Assembly (NCBI GenBank): GCA_023443455.1
Contig: JAEZUE010000077.1
Location: 1-64,000, forward strand
DNA from: Verrucomicrobiota bacterium
Lineage (GTDB): Bacteria > Verrucomicrobiota > Verrucomicrobiia > Opitutales > Opitutaceae
DNA length: 64,000 nt
Direction of reading: 5' to 3'
Shown one piece after another: positions 51,623 to 61,213 of the stretch; the stretch's first letter is position 1; every line of letters begins with the position of its first letter. Under the pieces are notes generated by a model. That model had not been told where the DNA came from and made no database searches. It saw only the letters and a program-made list of their open reading frames with translations. Made by a program: the position numbers and the translations under genes.

Positions 51623-54600
51623 ATGCAGGCTCCGCTCGACTACCTCCTGTTCGCCTCCGGATTCCTGTGCGCCACCGGAGCACTGTCGCTGTTCGTCCCC
51701 GGCACCGCCGCCGGCCGGCGGCTGCGCCTCTCCGGCGCCACCGCAGGCGCCATGGCCACTCTCGGCGCCTGGGGCCTGCTGTTCGGCCAGTTCATCGTTC
51801 CCACGCTCCCGCCGACCGAACTCTCCGTCGGCGTCGCGGCCAGCGCCTTCACCCTCGCCGCGGCCCTCTGGCTGCGGCAGATCCGCCGTTCCCGCGACTG
51901 CGCCGTGACCATTCTCCTGCTCTTGCCGCCGCTGCTCGGCGGGTGGGCGCTGTGCGAATGGCGCGGACGCGAAACCGACGCCCAACTACGCGATACCGTC
52001 GTCCAGCAGGCGGCCAGCATCGCACGGGCGATCTCCCCCGAAGAGATGGCCGCGCTCGCCTTCACTCGCGCCGACGCCGAGCGCCCGCAGTTCCGGCGCA
52101 TCGGCCACCAACTGGCCCGCTACGCCGCCTTCACCGGCCTGCGCAGCATCTACACGATGGCGCTCCGCGATGGGCTCATCCACTTCGGCCCCGAAAGCCT
52201 CGCCCCCGACGATCCCTACGCCTCCCCTCCCGGCACGCTCTACGAGCAGCCCGAGCGCGAGGTCTTCGAGGCGTTCGCCACCGGGCACCCGGTGGCCGAC
52301 GGCCCGTATCCAGACGAATATGGCGTCTTCGTCTCCGGCCTCGCCCCGATCGTCGACCCCTCGACCTCCGAGGTGTTCGCCGTTCTCGGCATCGATCTCC
52401 CCGCCGAGGATTGGAACCGCAGCATCGCCCGCGCGCGCCTAGTCACCATCGCGTGGACGCTGCTGATCCTGCTCGCCGCCGGCGCCGCACGGGCATTGAG
52501 CCTCGCCAAACGGCGAGGCTCGGCCACCGGAATCCTCCGCCACGCCGAAGCGACCGGTGTCGCACTGGTCGGCCTGGCGATCACCGCCGCGGCCACGGCC
52601 ATTGTCCACGAACGCGAGCGGGACAACGACGCCGCGGAGTTCCAGCGGCTCGCCGCCGCCCACACCGAACTCGTGGCCCGGAGCTTCCGCACCTTCGGCG
52701 AAAACCTCGCGGCTCTCGCCCGCTTCTGCGACCGAAAGCAACCGCCCGGCCCGGAGGAGTTTGCCCGCTTCGCCGGCCCTCTCGCCCGCGCCAGCGCCGC
52801 CTTGGCCCTCGAGTGGTGCCCCTCGGTCGAACCCGCCCGACGCACCGCATTCGAAGCCGCGATGCGGGCGATGGGATCGAAGGATTTCACCATCCACGAC
52901 CACCCCGACGCCGACCGTTCCACGACACGCCGTTGGCTCCAACCGATCGCCTACGCCGCCCCCGAAGAGTCGAACCGCCAGGTCCTCGGCCTCGACATCG
53001 CCAGCGAGCCGCTCCGGCGCGAAACGCTCGCCCGCGCCGCCGCCTCCCGCCTTCCCTCCGCCTCGCCCCCCGTCGCACTCGTCCAACACCGCGACCGGCC
53101 CCGCGCGCTCATCGCCGCCATCCCGGTCGAGGCCCCCGACCACGACTGGCCCGACGGCTTCGCCCTCGGCATCATCGACATCCAGGCCACCGTCACGCGA
53201 GGCCTCGGACTCGAACGGACCACCGAACGCATGGTCGACATGAAGATCGTCGACATCACCGAGCCGGTCACCCACCTCCTCTCCACCGCCAGCGCCAACA
53301 CCGAGGGGGAGACGGTGGCGATCGGGCGGGGAGAACTCCCTGTCCCCCTTTTCATCTGCGACCGCGCCTGGGCCATCGTCACCCGCCCGTCACCGGCGTT
53401 CGTCGACAGTCGCCACCGGCGAGCCGACGCGGCCGCGGCCGGCGCCGGCGCCCTGATCACCGCCGCCCTCACCGCCGTCATGAGCCTATCGGTACGCCGC
53501 AAGGATCGCCTCGAGGCCGAGGTCTCCAGTCGCACGCGGGAACTGGAGGAAAGCGAAGGGCGTTACCGCGCCCTCTTCGCCGACAACAGCGCCATGATCC
53601 TGCTGCTCGATCCACGCAACGGACTCATCGTCGAGGCGAATCCCGCCGCGGCCCGCTACCACGGACTGAGCCCCGCCCAGCTCGCCGGACGCCCCTTGGC
53701 CGAGATCACCTCCGAACCGCCCGAACGGGTGCGCGAGGCCCTCGCCCTCGCCCTCCGCCGCGAGCGCAGCCACTTCGTCCTCAACCAAATACTGGCCGAC
53801 GGCTCCGTGCGCCAGGTCGAGACCTACATCGCGCCGCTCTCCGTGCACGGACAGGACCTTCTGTGCTCGGTCGTCCACGACATCACCGACCGCATCGCCG
53901 CCGAGGCCGCGATGGCCCGCAGCGAGGCCAACTTCCGCAACTTCTTCGACCATTCCGGCGACTTCCTCACCGTCCTCGATCCGGACGGCCGCATTCTCGC
54001 CGCCAACCGCACGGTGATCGAACGGCTCGGATACACGCCGGAAAAACTCGTCGGCCGCAGCCTGCTCGACCTGCACCCGCCGGAGCAGCGCACGGAGGCC
54101 GAATGGGTGCTGCGCCGCATCCTCGCCGGCCGCGCGGAGACCAGCCCGTTGCCCATCGTCGACGCTGCCGGGCATGCGATCCCGGTCGAAACCCGCTTCG
54201 TTCGCGGCGACTGGAACGGCCGGCCCGCGCTCTTCGGCATCACCCGCGACATCTCGCTGATCAAGCTCTCCGAGGAGAAATTCTCCCGCGCCTTCAACCT
54301 GAGCGAGTCGCTCATGGCGATCTCCACCCTCGACGAGGGCCGTATCGTCGAGGTCAACGCGGCCTTCCAGCGGGTCCTCGGTTTCACCGAACCCGAGGCG
54401 ATCGGCCGCACCGGCTTCGAACTCGGAATCATCGAGGATCCGGAGCTCCCGGCCAAGATCCGCGCCAACCGCGAGGCCTCCGGAAGCGGCATCGAGACGA
54501 CCCTGCGCACCAAATCCGGCGCGCATCGGCACGGGCTCTTCTCGGCCCATCGCATCGAACTGCAGGACCAGGCCTACATCATCACCAACTTCGTCGACCT

Positions 54601-56644
54601 CACCGACCGCAAAATCGCCGAGGACCGACTGCGCGAGACCATGGCCCGACTCGAGGACGCCAACCGCGGCCTGCGCGACATGACCGAAAAGGCCCAGGCC
54701 GCGAATACGGCCAAGAGCGCCTTCCTCGCCAACATGAGCCACGAGATCCGCACGCCGATGAACGCCGTCATCGGCATGACCGGACTGCTGCTCGACACCC
54801 CGCTCGACTCCACCCAGCGCCACTACGCCAAGACCGTGCGCGCCAGCGGCGAGGCCCTGCTCTCCCTCGTCAACGACATCCTCGACTTCTCCAAGATCGA
54901 GGCCGGCAAGCTCGACCTCGAGCACCTCGACTTCGACCTCCAGCCCGTGCTCGACGACTTCGGCGCGATCCTCGCCGAACGCGCCCACGACAAACGCCTG
55001 GAATTCGTCTGCTCCGCCGCTCCCGACGTGCCCGCCCGCCTCCGCGGCGACCCGGGCCGCATCCGCCAGATCCTGCTCAACCTCGCCGGCAACGCCATCA
55101 AGTTCACCGCCGCAGGCGAGGTCGTCGTGCGCGCCAGCCTCGCCGCCGCCGAGCCCGGCCACGTCTCGATCCGCTTTGCGGTCCGCGACACCGGCATCGG
55201 CATCCCGCCGGAAAAGCAGGGCCTGCTCTTCCGGAGCTTCTCCCAGGTCGACGCGTCGACAACCCGCAAATACGGCGGCACCGGCCTGGGCCTCGCCATC
55301 AGCCGGCAGCTCGCCACCCTCATGGGCGGGGAGATCGGCGTCGTGAGCGAACCGGGCCGGGGCTCCGAATTCTGGTTCACCGCGCGGCTCGGCCGGCCCG
55401 CCCAGCCACCGCCCGCCGAGCCTCCCCTGCGCAATGTGCGCCTGCTCGTCGTCGACGACAACGCCGCGCAGCGTGAGGCGCTCCGCGAACGCCTTTCGCT
55501 CTGGGGCGCCGTACCCATGCTCGCCGCCTCCGCGCCGGAAGCCCTCCGGGCGCTCCAACACGCGGCCGAAACCGCCGCCCCCTTCGCCGCCGCCCTGGTC
55601 GACGTGCAGCCGCCCGGGGTCGACGGCGTCGAACTCGCCCGAACAATCCAGGAGTCCGATACATTGCGCCACACCCCTCTGGTCGGTCTGCTCGCGCCAT
55701 CGCGGCACGCCGTCCCCCGTGCGGCACTCGGCGCCTTCGCCGCCTGCGCCACCAAGCCCCTCCAGCCCGAGGAGCTGCTCGACTGCCTCGTCGCGGCCTT
55801 CGCCCACCTCGCCTCCGCGATGCCCGTGCCCACCACGACCGCCGCCGCCGCCCGCCCCGAACGCCTGCTGCTCGCCGAGGACAACTCGATCAACCAGCAG
55901 GTCGCGATCGGCGTGCTCGCCAAGCTCGGCTTCGCCCGCGTCGACGCCGTCGCCAATGGCGCCGAGGCGGTGCAGGCGCTCGCCTCCATCCCCTACGACC
56001 TGGTGCTCATGGATGTGCAGATGCCCGAGCTCGACGGGCTCGCGGCCACGCGCCTGATCCGCGCCGCCTCGGCCGGTGCCGCCCGCCGGATCCCGATCGT
56101 CGCCATGACCGCACACGTCACCCCCGAAGACCGCGAACGCTGTGTCGAGGCCGGCATGGACGACTACCTCTCCAAGCCGCTCAACCCGACCGCGCTGCGC
56201 GACATGCTCGAACGCTGGCTCCCCTCGGGTCGTTCCGAGCCGGCCCAGACGGTCGACCGCGATCTGGATACAGCGCCCGGGCCTCAGGTCTTCAATCTGC
56301 GCGCGCTACGCTTCCGGCTCTCCGACGACCTCGACCTCGAGGCGGTGCTCGTCGACCGTTTCCGCGACGACATGCCCGCCTTGGTCGCCCGGTTGCGCGA
56401 TGCCCTGGATGCGGACGACCTCGACGCGGCCTCGCGCCACGCCCACTCCATCAAGGGCGCCGCCGCAAACATCGGCGGCGAACGGCTCGCGGCCGCGGCC
56501 TCACGGATGGAGGAAGCCGCAAACGCAAACCACCTCGACCAGTCCCGGAGCCTGCTCGCCGCAGTGTCGGATGCCGCCCACGCGCTCTTCGCCGCGCTCG
56601 ACACCCACCGCAACCGCTCCGCCTCGGACGCCCCAAACAAATGA
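51623..56644 (+). CDS. 1673-aa hybrid kinase: membrane sensor, CHASE, PAS, HisKA, REC, REC, HPt
   Basis: A multistep phosphorelay kinase. Four hydrophobic helices (1-125), an extracytoplasmic sensory segment (~125-275) of Cache-like pattern with FVSGLAPIVDPS, two further helices, then a CHASE-type sensor (~335-590) and another helix. Three PAS-type modules follow (~640-1000). The phosphoacceptor His is near residue 1040 (NMSHEIRTPMNAVIG), then the ATPase domain (~1110-1250), a first receiver from ~1273 with ALVDVQPPGVDGV, a second from ~1412 with LVLMDVQMPELDG and SKPL, and a C-terminal HPt domain with His near 1607 (HSIKGAAANIGG). Two distinct extracytoplasmic sensing regions on one chain are unusual. 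The target response regulator is not adjacent. Confidence 0.92.
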   Translation: MQAPLDYLLFASGFLCATGALSLFVPGTAAGRRLRLSGATAGAMATLGAWGLLFGQFIVPTLPPTELSVGVAASAFTLAAALWLRQIRRSRDCAVTILLLLPPLLGGWALCEWRGRETDAQLRDTVVQQAASIARAISPEEMAALAFTRADAERPQFRRIGHQLARYAAFTGLRSIYTMALRDGLIHFGPESLAPDDPYASPPGTLYEQPEREVFEAFATGHPVADGPYPDEYGVFVSGLAPIVDPSTSEVFAVLGIDLPAEDWNRSIARARLVTIAWTLLILLAAGAARALSLAKRRGSATGILRHAEATGVALVGLAITAAATAIVHERERDNDAAEFQRLAAAHTELVARSFRTFGENLAALARFCDRKQPPGPEEFARFAGPLARASAALALEWCPSVEPARRTAFEAAMRAMGSKDFTIHDHPDADRSTTRRWLQPIAYAAPEESNRQVLGLDIASEPLRRETLARAAASRLPSASPPVALVQHRDRPRALIAAIPVEAPDHDWPDGFALGIIDIQATVTRGLGLERTTERMVDMKIVDITEPVTHLLSTASANTEGETVAIGRGELPVPLFICDRAWAIVTRPSPAFVDSRHRRADAAAAGAGALITAALTAVMSLSVRRKDRLEAEVSSRTRELEESEGRYRALFADNSAMILLLDPRNGLIVEANPAAARYHGLSPAQLAGRPLAEITSEPPERVREALALALRRERSHFVLNQILADGSVRQVETYIAPLSVHGQDLLCSVVHDITDRIAAEAAMARSEANFRNFFDHSGDFLTVLDPDGRILAANRTVIERLGYTPEKLVGRSLLDLHPPEQRTEAEWVLRRILAGRAETSPLPIVDAAGHAIPVETRFVRGDWNGRPALFGITRDISLIKLSEEKFSRAFNLSESLMAISTLDEGRIVEVNAAFQRVLGFTEPEAIGRTGFELGIIEDPELPAKIRANREASGSGIETTLRTKSGAHRHGLFSAHRIELQDQAYIITNFVDLTDRKIAEDRLRETMARLEDANRGLRDMTEKAQAANTAKSAFLANMSHEIRTPMNAVIGMTGLLLDTPLDSTQRHYAKTVRASGEALLSLVNDILDFSKIEAGKLDLEHLDFDLQPVLDDFGAILAERAHDKRLEFVCSAAPDVPARLRGDPGRIRQILLNLAGNAIKFTAAGEVVVRASLAAAEPGHVSIRFAVRDTGIGIPPEKQGLLFRSFSQVDASTTRKYGGTGLGLAISRQLATLMGGEIGVVSEPGRGSEFWFTARLGRPAQPPPAEPPLRNVRLLVVDDNAAQREALRERLSLWGAVPMLAASAPEALRALQHAAETAAPFAAALVDVQPPGVDGVELARTIQESDTLRHTPLVGLLAPSRHAVPRAALGAFAACATKPLQPEELLDCLVAAFAHLASAMPVPTTTAAAARPERLLLAEDNSINQQVAIGVLAKLGFARVDAVANGAEAVQALASIPYDLVLMDVQMPELDGLAATRLIRAASAGAARRIPIVAMTAHVTPEDRERCVEAGMDDYLSKPLNPTALRDMLERWLPSGRSEPAQTVDRDLDTAPGPQVFNLRALRFRLSDDLDLEAVLVDRFRDDMPALVARLRDALDADDLDAASRHAHSIKGAAANIGGERLAAAASRMEEAANANHLDQSRSLLAAVSDAAHALFAALDTHRNRSASDAPNK

Positions 56645-56654
56645 GCGGCCCGGC

Positions 56655-56671
56655 TCGCACCGATGGTGCGA
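56655..56671. terminator. Hairpin in the convergent gap
   Basis: Perfect 7-bp stem TCGCACC/GGTGCGA with loop GAT between the kinase and sufT genes, which converge with only 50 bp between stops. No T run, so a bidirectional stop is only suggested. Confidence 0.4.
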
Positions 56672-56694
56672 AACCGCGACCGGAGCCGGCGCAG

Positions 56695-57237
56695 CTACTC
56701 GATCCCCAAAATCTGGCGACCCTCGGTCGACATCATCTCGGGGGACCAGGCCGGATCCCAGACGATGTGCACCCGGGCCTCGGCCACACCCGGCAGGGCG
56801 GCGATCTTCGAGCGCGCGTCCTCGGCGATCACCGGCCCCATGCCGCAGCCGGGCGACGTGAGCGTCATCTTCACCTCGACGAGCTTGCGCCCGTCCGCCC
56901 TCGGCTCGATCGACAGGTCGTACACCAGACCGAGGTCGACGATGTTGAGCGGGATCTCCGGATCGAAACAGGTCTTCAGCGAATCCCAGACCGCCGCCTC
57001 GGTGCATTCGCCCGCGACCGACACCGCTGGCGGCGGCGCCTCGTGCGGTGTGTATCCTTTCAACGCCTCCACATCTTCGGGCGCGATCCGGTAGAGGGTG
57101 CCGAGCGCGCGCAACGTCACGCTGCCGCCGAGGGTCTGGGTGACGATGGCGACCGTGCCGGCCGGCAAGGTCGCGAGAGTGCCGGCCGGGATCTCGGCGG
57201 CGGGGCAGTCGCGCAGGAGAACGGTTTCCTTGTGCAT
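56695..57237 (-). CDS. sufT: Fe-S assembly protein SufT (MIP18/DUF59 domain)
   Basis: A 180-aa maturation factor of the SUF Fe-S pathway. The N-terminal ~75 residues form the SufT-specific extension (TLPAGTVAIVTQTLGGSVTLR); the rest is the DUF59 domain with FDPEIPLNIVDLGLVYDL near residue 91 and the conserved SPGCGMG near 128. It follows sppA by 20 bp on the same strand, a probable operon. SufT is often near suf genes but here only the solitary cysteine desulfurase, far away, is in view. Confidence 0.9.
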   Translation of the reverse strand: MHKETVLLRDCPAAEIPAGTLATLPAGTVAIVTQTLGGSVTLRALGTLYRIAPEDVEALKGYTPHEAPPPAVSVAGECTEAAVWDSLKTCFDPEIPLNIVDLGLVYDLSIEPRADGRKLVEVKMTLTSPGCGMGPVIAEDARSKIAALPGVAEARVHIVWDPAWSPEMMSTEGRQILGIE

Positions 57238-57257
57238 GGGGAGGGGGGGTCTTGGGG

Positions 57258-59057
57258 TCAGTCGATCTTCACGTCCACGGGCAAACGCAGGTACACGTTG
57301 CGAGGATCGTTGAATTGTTCCAGCGCCCGGGCCTCGGCCCGCACCTGTTTTTCGACCCGGCCGAACACGCCGGAGCGCACGAGATCGTCGGACGATTCCT
57401 CGAACAGCTCCTTGAGCACCTCGGCGAACTCCCGCTTTCCGGGGTATTCCACGAGTTGGAAGTCGCCGGCCACATCGGCCTGTTTCGCGGCGAAGTCGAT
57501 CGCGGCGTCCAGGCCGCCGAAGTCGTCGACCAGGCCCAACGCCTTCGCATCCACCCCGGACCAGACTCGGCCCTGGGCGAGCGCCTCGACCTTCTCGCGG
57601 TCGAGTTTGCGTCCCTCGGAAACGCGATCGAGGAAGGTGCCGTAGATCCAGTCGACCATCGACTGGATCGCGGCCAGCTCCTCCGTGGTCTTGGGGCGCG
57701 AAATCGTCTCGGTGTCGGCGAACTTGCCAGTCTTCACCACGTCGAAGGAGACGCCGATCTTCTGCGAAAGCTCCCGCACGTTGAAGACCATGCCGACCAC
57801 GCCGATCGAGCCGGTGATGGTCGTGGGCTCGGCGAAGATGCGATCGGCGTAGGTGGAGATCCAGTACCCGCCCGAGGCGGCCACCGTGCCCATCGACACG
57901 ATCACCGGCTTGTCCTCGCGCAGGAGGCGCAGCTCGCGCTGGATCACCTCGCTGGCGTTGGCGCTGCCGCCCGGGCTGTTGACCCGCAGCACCACGGCCC
58001 GCACCTCGTCGTCCTGCCGAAGCTGCCGGAGCTGGCGGGCGAAACGGTCGCCCCCGACCTCGCCGTCCTCCCCGCCCTCGCCGTCGACGATCACGCCCTC
58101 GGCATAGACGATCGCGATCTTGCCGGCGCCCTGGTCGTGCCGTTTGGCGGCCACTTTCAGGTAGGCGCGCAGGCCGATCTGCTTGAAGGTCTGGGCGTCG
58201 GCGGCCCCGGTGCGCTGCTTGAGCTCGTCGAGCAGCTCGTCCCAATACGCCGTCCGGTCGACCAATCCGCTCTTCACGGCGAGTTCGCCCATCTGCACCT
58301 GCGGCTGCTCGACGATCGCCTGCAACTGCGCGGCCGTGAGCTTGCGCGACTCCGCCACCTGCGCACGGATCTCGCCCCAGACATCGTCGAGCAGTTTCTG
58401 GGTCGCCTCGCGCGCCTCCGGACTGAAGTCGCTCCGGGTGTACGTCTCGGCGTAACTCTTGTATTTGCCGGAGCGGGTCACCTGGACGCCGACCCCCAGC
58501 TTCTCGAGCGTGCCCGCCAAAAACATCGGCTCCGAGGCCAGACCGGGCATCCAGACCATGCCGAAGGGATGCAGCACCAGCTCCGACGCCGCCGACATCA
58601 CATAGTAGTCGCGGGTGTCCATGTTCTCCGCGAACGCGACCACCGGTTTGCCCGAGGCCCGGAAATCCTGCACGACGGCGCGCAGTTCGCGCAATGCCGC
58701 GTAACCGCTCCCGTAGTCCTCGGCCTGCAGGTTGCCGGTCACCAGCAGCCCCCGAATGCGGTCGTCCTTCGCGGCCGAGCGCAGCGCCTCGTTGAGGGCG
58801 CGCAACTGCAGCCGGTTGCCGTCGGCCCCAAGCAAGCCCGCCAGCTTGCCGCCCCCCTCGAAGGGCGACGGCGCGTCGGTGATGTTCGTGCTCAGGTCGA
58901 GCACCAGAAAGGCCCCCTTTTCGACGTGCTGCTGGGGCTGCGACTCGCCCATCGCCGCCAGCATCACCATGCCCATGAACATCAGGAACGCCCCGCCGAA
59001 AACGAAGATCACCAAGGCAACCAGCGTCCCGAGGAAACTCGCAAAAAATGACTTCAT
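57258..59057 (-). CDS. sppA: Signal peptide peptidase SppA, 67-kDa type
   Basis: A 599-aa membrane-anchored serine/lysine protease that degrades cleaved signal peptides. An N-terminal membrane helix (FLGTLVALVIFVFGGAFLMF) anchors it; the protein has the duplicated ClpP-like fold. The general-base Lys is in the first half at GKYKS (Lys200), and the nucleophile Ser395 in the second half at GTVAASGGYW, the split-site arrangement of the long SppA form. RVNSPGGSANASEV near 358 is also typical. It is transcribed ahead of sufT and is divergent from a conserved unknown gene. Confidence 0.95.
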   Translation of the reverse strand: MKSFFASFLGTLVALVIFVFGGAFLMFMGMVMLAAMGESQPQQHVEKGAFLVLDLSTNITDAPSPFEGGGKLAGLLGADGNRLQLRALNEALRSAAKDDRIRGLLVTGNLQAEDYGSGYAALRELRAVVQDFRASGKPVVAFAENMDTRDYYVMSAASELVLHPFGMVWMPGLASEPMFLAGTLEKLGVGVQVTRSGKYKSYAETYTRSDFSPEAREATQKLLDDVWGEIRAQVAESRKLTAAQLQAIVEQPQVQMGELAVKSGLVDRTAYWDELLDELKQRTGAADAQTFKQIGLRAYLKVAAKRHDQGAGKIAIVYAEGVIVDGEGGEDGEVGGDRFARQLRQLRQDDEVRAVVLRVNSPGGSANASEVIQRELRLLREDKPVIVSMGTVAASGGYWISTYADRIFAEPTTITGSIGVVGMVFNVRELSQKIGVSFDVVKTGKFADTETISRPKTTEELAAIQSMVDWIYGTFLDRVSEGRKLDREKVEALAQGRVWSGVDAKALGLVDDFGGLDAAIDFAAKQADVAGDFQLVEYPGKREFAEVLKELFEESSDDLVRSGVFGRVEKQVRAEARALEQFNDPRNVYLRLPVDVKID

Positions 59058-59212
59058 GGTCGGAGGCTAGTGGCGACACCCCCGGCGACAACAGCCGAAA
59101 AGGACCGGCGGAGGCGACAGCGGGACGAATGGCTCGCGCCCCCAGCCCGGTTGCGCATTTGGCCACTCCCGTCGTTGCACGGCGCGCGCTCCCTCGCATG
59201 CTGCCGCCAGCG

Positions 59213-60679
59213 ATGCCCACCACTCACGCCAGCGACGCGTCCACCACACCGAAGGAACTGCTCACCACCGGGCGGAAGGCGCTCACCGTCAACCTCGATG
59301 CCGCCGTCTACGGCACCTTCGCCGAGATCGGCGCCGGCCAGGAGGTCGCCCGCCACTTCTTCCAGGTCGGGGGAGCCGCCGGCACGGTCGCCAAGACCAT
59401 CTCGGCCTACGACATGACCTTCAGCGACGCCATCTACGGCAAGGCGCCGCGCTACGTATCGAGGGAGCGGTTGCACACCATGCTCGACCACGAGTACGGG
59501 CTGCTCTCCGAACGCCTCGGCGCCGCCCGCGGCGCCGAAACCCGCTTCTTCGTCTTCGCCGACACCGTCGCCGCCCGCAACTACAAGGGCACCAACGAAT
59601 GCCACGGCTGGATGGGGCTGCGCTTCCAGCTCGAGCCGGGCGGCCCGCCCAACGACGTGGTCATCCATGTGCGCATGTGGGACAAGGAGAACATCCTCCA
59701 GCAGCAGGCCCTCGGCATCATCGGCGTCAACCTGCTCTACGGCGCCCTCTACCTGCACGCCAACCCGCAGGCCCTCGTCGAGTCCTTGGCCGACAACCTC
59801 GGCACCGACCGCATCGAGGTCGACATGGTCCAGTTTTCGGGTCCCGCCTTCGCCCACGTCGACAGCCGCCTGCTCTCGCTCTTCCTCGTCGAATACGGGC
59901 TGACCAACGCCGTCCTCCTCAGCCCCGCCGGCGAAGTCCTCCAACCCTCCGAGGTGCTGCGCAAGAAGGCCGTGCTGGTGGAGCGCGGCAGCTACCGCCC
60001 CGTCACCAACGTCAACCTCGACATGTTGCGTTGCGCCGGCGCCCAGTTCGCGCAGGACCCCGCCGTGGGCGACAACGACACGATCGTGCTGGCCGAGCTC
60101 ACGATGCACAACCTGCGCGCCGCCGGCGAAATCGACGCCGCCGACTTCCTCGCCCGCGCCGATCTGCTCGGCGCCGTCGGCCTGCACGTTCTCGTCTCCA
60201 ACTATTCGGTCTTCTTCCGGCTCTCGCAGTACTTCCGCCGCTACACCTCCGCCCCCATCGGCGTCGTGCTCGGCATCAACACCCTGCTCGATGTGCTCGA
60301 CGAACGTTTCTACGAAAACCTGCCCGGCGGCATCCTCGAGGCCATCGGCCGGCTTTTCCGGCAGGACGTGCGGCTCTACGTCTACCCGATGCACCGCACC
60401 GCGCTCGCCGCGTACTGCCCGCTGCCCGGCGTCGCCGCCCGCGACATCTACACCGCCGAGAACCTTCAGGTCGGCGACCAACTGCGCCACCTCTACGCCC
60501 ATCTCCTCGAAAACCGCCACGTCGTCGGCGTGCCCGACTACGACCCGGTCGCCCTCGCCATCCCCTCCCGCGATGTCCTGCAGCGCATCCAGGCGGGCGA
60601 TCCGGGTTGGGATCAGCTCGTGCCGCCCGAGGCGGCAGAATTGATCAGGGCCCGCCGACTTTTCGGCTGCACCGGGTGA
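59213..60679 (+). CDS. Conserved uncharacterised protein (488 aa)
   Basis: A 488-aa soluble protein of a widely distributed but uncharacterised family, as I recall it. Conserved-looking blocks are TTGRKALTVNLDAAVYGTF near residue 18, EIGAGQEVARHFFQVGGAA near 38, HGWMGLRF near 135, MWDKENILQQQALGIIGVNLLY near 159, and LLENRHVVGVPDYD near 433. No signal peptide or membrane helix. Database names for relatives are inconsistent and none is supported by the sequence. The start at 59213 (MPTTHASDAST) is chosen because the conserved region begins shortly after; an upstream start at 59048 would overlap sppA on the other strand. A hairpin lies just past its end. Confidence 0.75.
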   Translation: MPTTHASDASTTPKELLTTGRKALTVNLDAAVYGTFAEIGAGQEVARHFFQVGGAAGTVAKTISAYDMTFSDAIYGKAPRYVSRERLHTMLDHEYGLLSERLGAARGAETRFFVFADTVAARNYKGTNECHGWMGLRFQLEPGGPPNDVVIHVRMWDKENILQQQALGIIGVNLLYGALYLHANPQALVESLADNLGTDRIEVDMVQFSGPAFAHVDSRLLSLFLVEYGLTNAVLLSPAGEVLQPSEVLRKKAVLVERGSYRPVTNVNLDMLRCAGAQFAQDPAVGDNDTIVLAELTMHNLRAAGEIDAADFLARADLLGAVGLHVLVSNYSVFFRLSQYFRRYTSAPIGVVLGINTLLDVLDERFYENLPGGILEAIGRLFRQDVRLYVYPMHRTALAAYCPLPGVAARDIYTAENLQVGDQLRHLYAHLLENRHVVGVPDYDPVALAIPSRDVLQRIQAGDPGWDQLVPPEAAELIRARRLFGCTG

Positions 60680-60696
60680 CCGCTCCCCAGTGCCAC

Positions 60697-60720
60697 CCGG
60701 GCGGTCGCACCACCGCCCGG
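60697..60720 (+). terminator. Hairpin after the conserved unknown gene
   Basis: Perfect 9-bp stem CCGGGCGGT/ACCGCCCGG with loop CGCACC, 17 bases after the stop codon. No T run follows, so termination may need Rho. Confidence 0.5.
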
Positions 60721-60859
60721 CACAAGGCCGCCCCGCGGAAAACGCCCCGCCCCACCGCGCCCAGCATTTCCCCGACTCGCCCCTAAACTTCCGCAGGGCG
60801 CGCCCGATGATAGGCTCGCCGCATCGCGCTGCAGAATGCCGCGACGGCGACGACCAAAA

Positions 60860-61213
60860 ATGGCATTGCTCGACATCGAATCGCTGAATCCCGGGATGAA
60901 GGTGGGAAAGGACGTCATGGAGGCGTCCGGCCAGGTGCTGCTCCGCAGTGGCACCGAAATCACCGACAAGCATCTGCGTGTGCTCCGCTCGTGGGGTATC
61001 CAGCAGGTCGAGATCGAAGGGCCGAAACCACCCGACAACGAGGATTCGCTCCTGGCCCGGGCCACCCCCGAGATGGTCGAAAATGCCAACGCCGCCGTCG
61101 CCGAACGTTTCCACCACGCCGATGCCAACCACCCGGCCATCGCCGAGCTGATTCGACTCTCCGTCCTCGAAGAGATCCGCCGGATCGTCCCGCCGCCCCG
61201 CCCCCTGGAATGA
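60860..61213 (+). CDS. Small HD-GYP-type N-terminal domain protein
   Basis: A 117-aa protein whose whole body matches the N-terminal region of HD-GYP phosphodiesterases: ALLDIESLNPGMKVGKDVM, GQVLLRSGTEITDKHLRVLRSWGIQQVEIEGP. It lacks the HD-GYP catalytic domain itself. The ATG at 60860 follows the family start; 60836 is possible. Its stop overlaps the start of an HDOD gene (ATGA), so it probably supplies a separate N-terminal module to a split signalling protein. This is inference from fusion patterns in other proteins. Confidence 0.75.
   Translation: MALLDIESLNPGMKVGKDVMEASGQVLLRSGTEITDKHLRVLRSWGIQQVEIEGPKPPDNEDSLLARATPEMVENANAAVAERFHHADANHPAIAELIRLSVLEEIRRIVPPPRPLE

Noticed and set aside
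59213..60679. Naming this gene as an outer-membrane receptor or nucleotide adenylyltransferase
   Set aside because: No signal peptide, beta-barrel or nucleotidyltransferase motif is visible; such names for relatives look like annotation carry-over.
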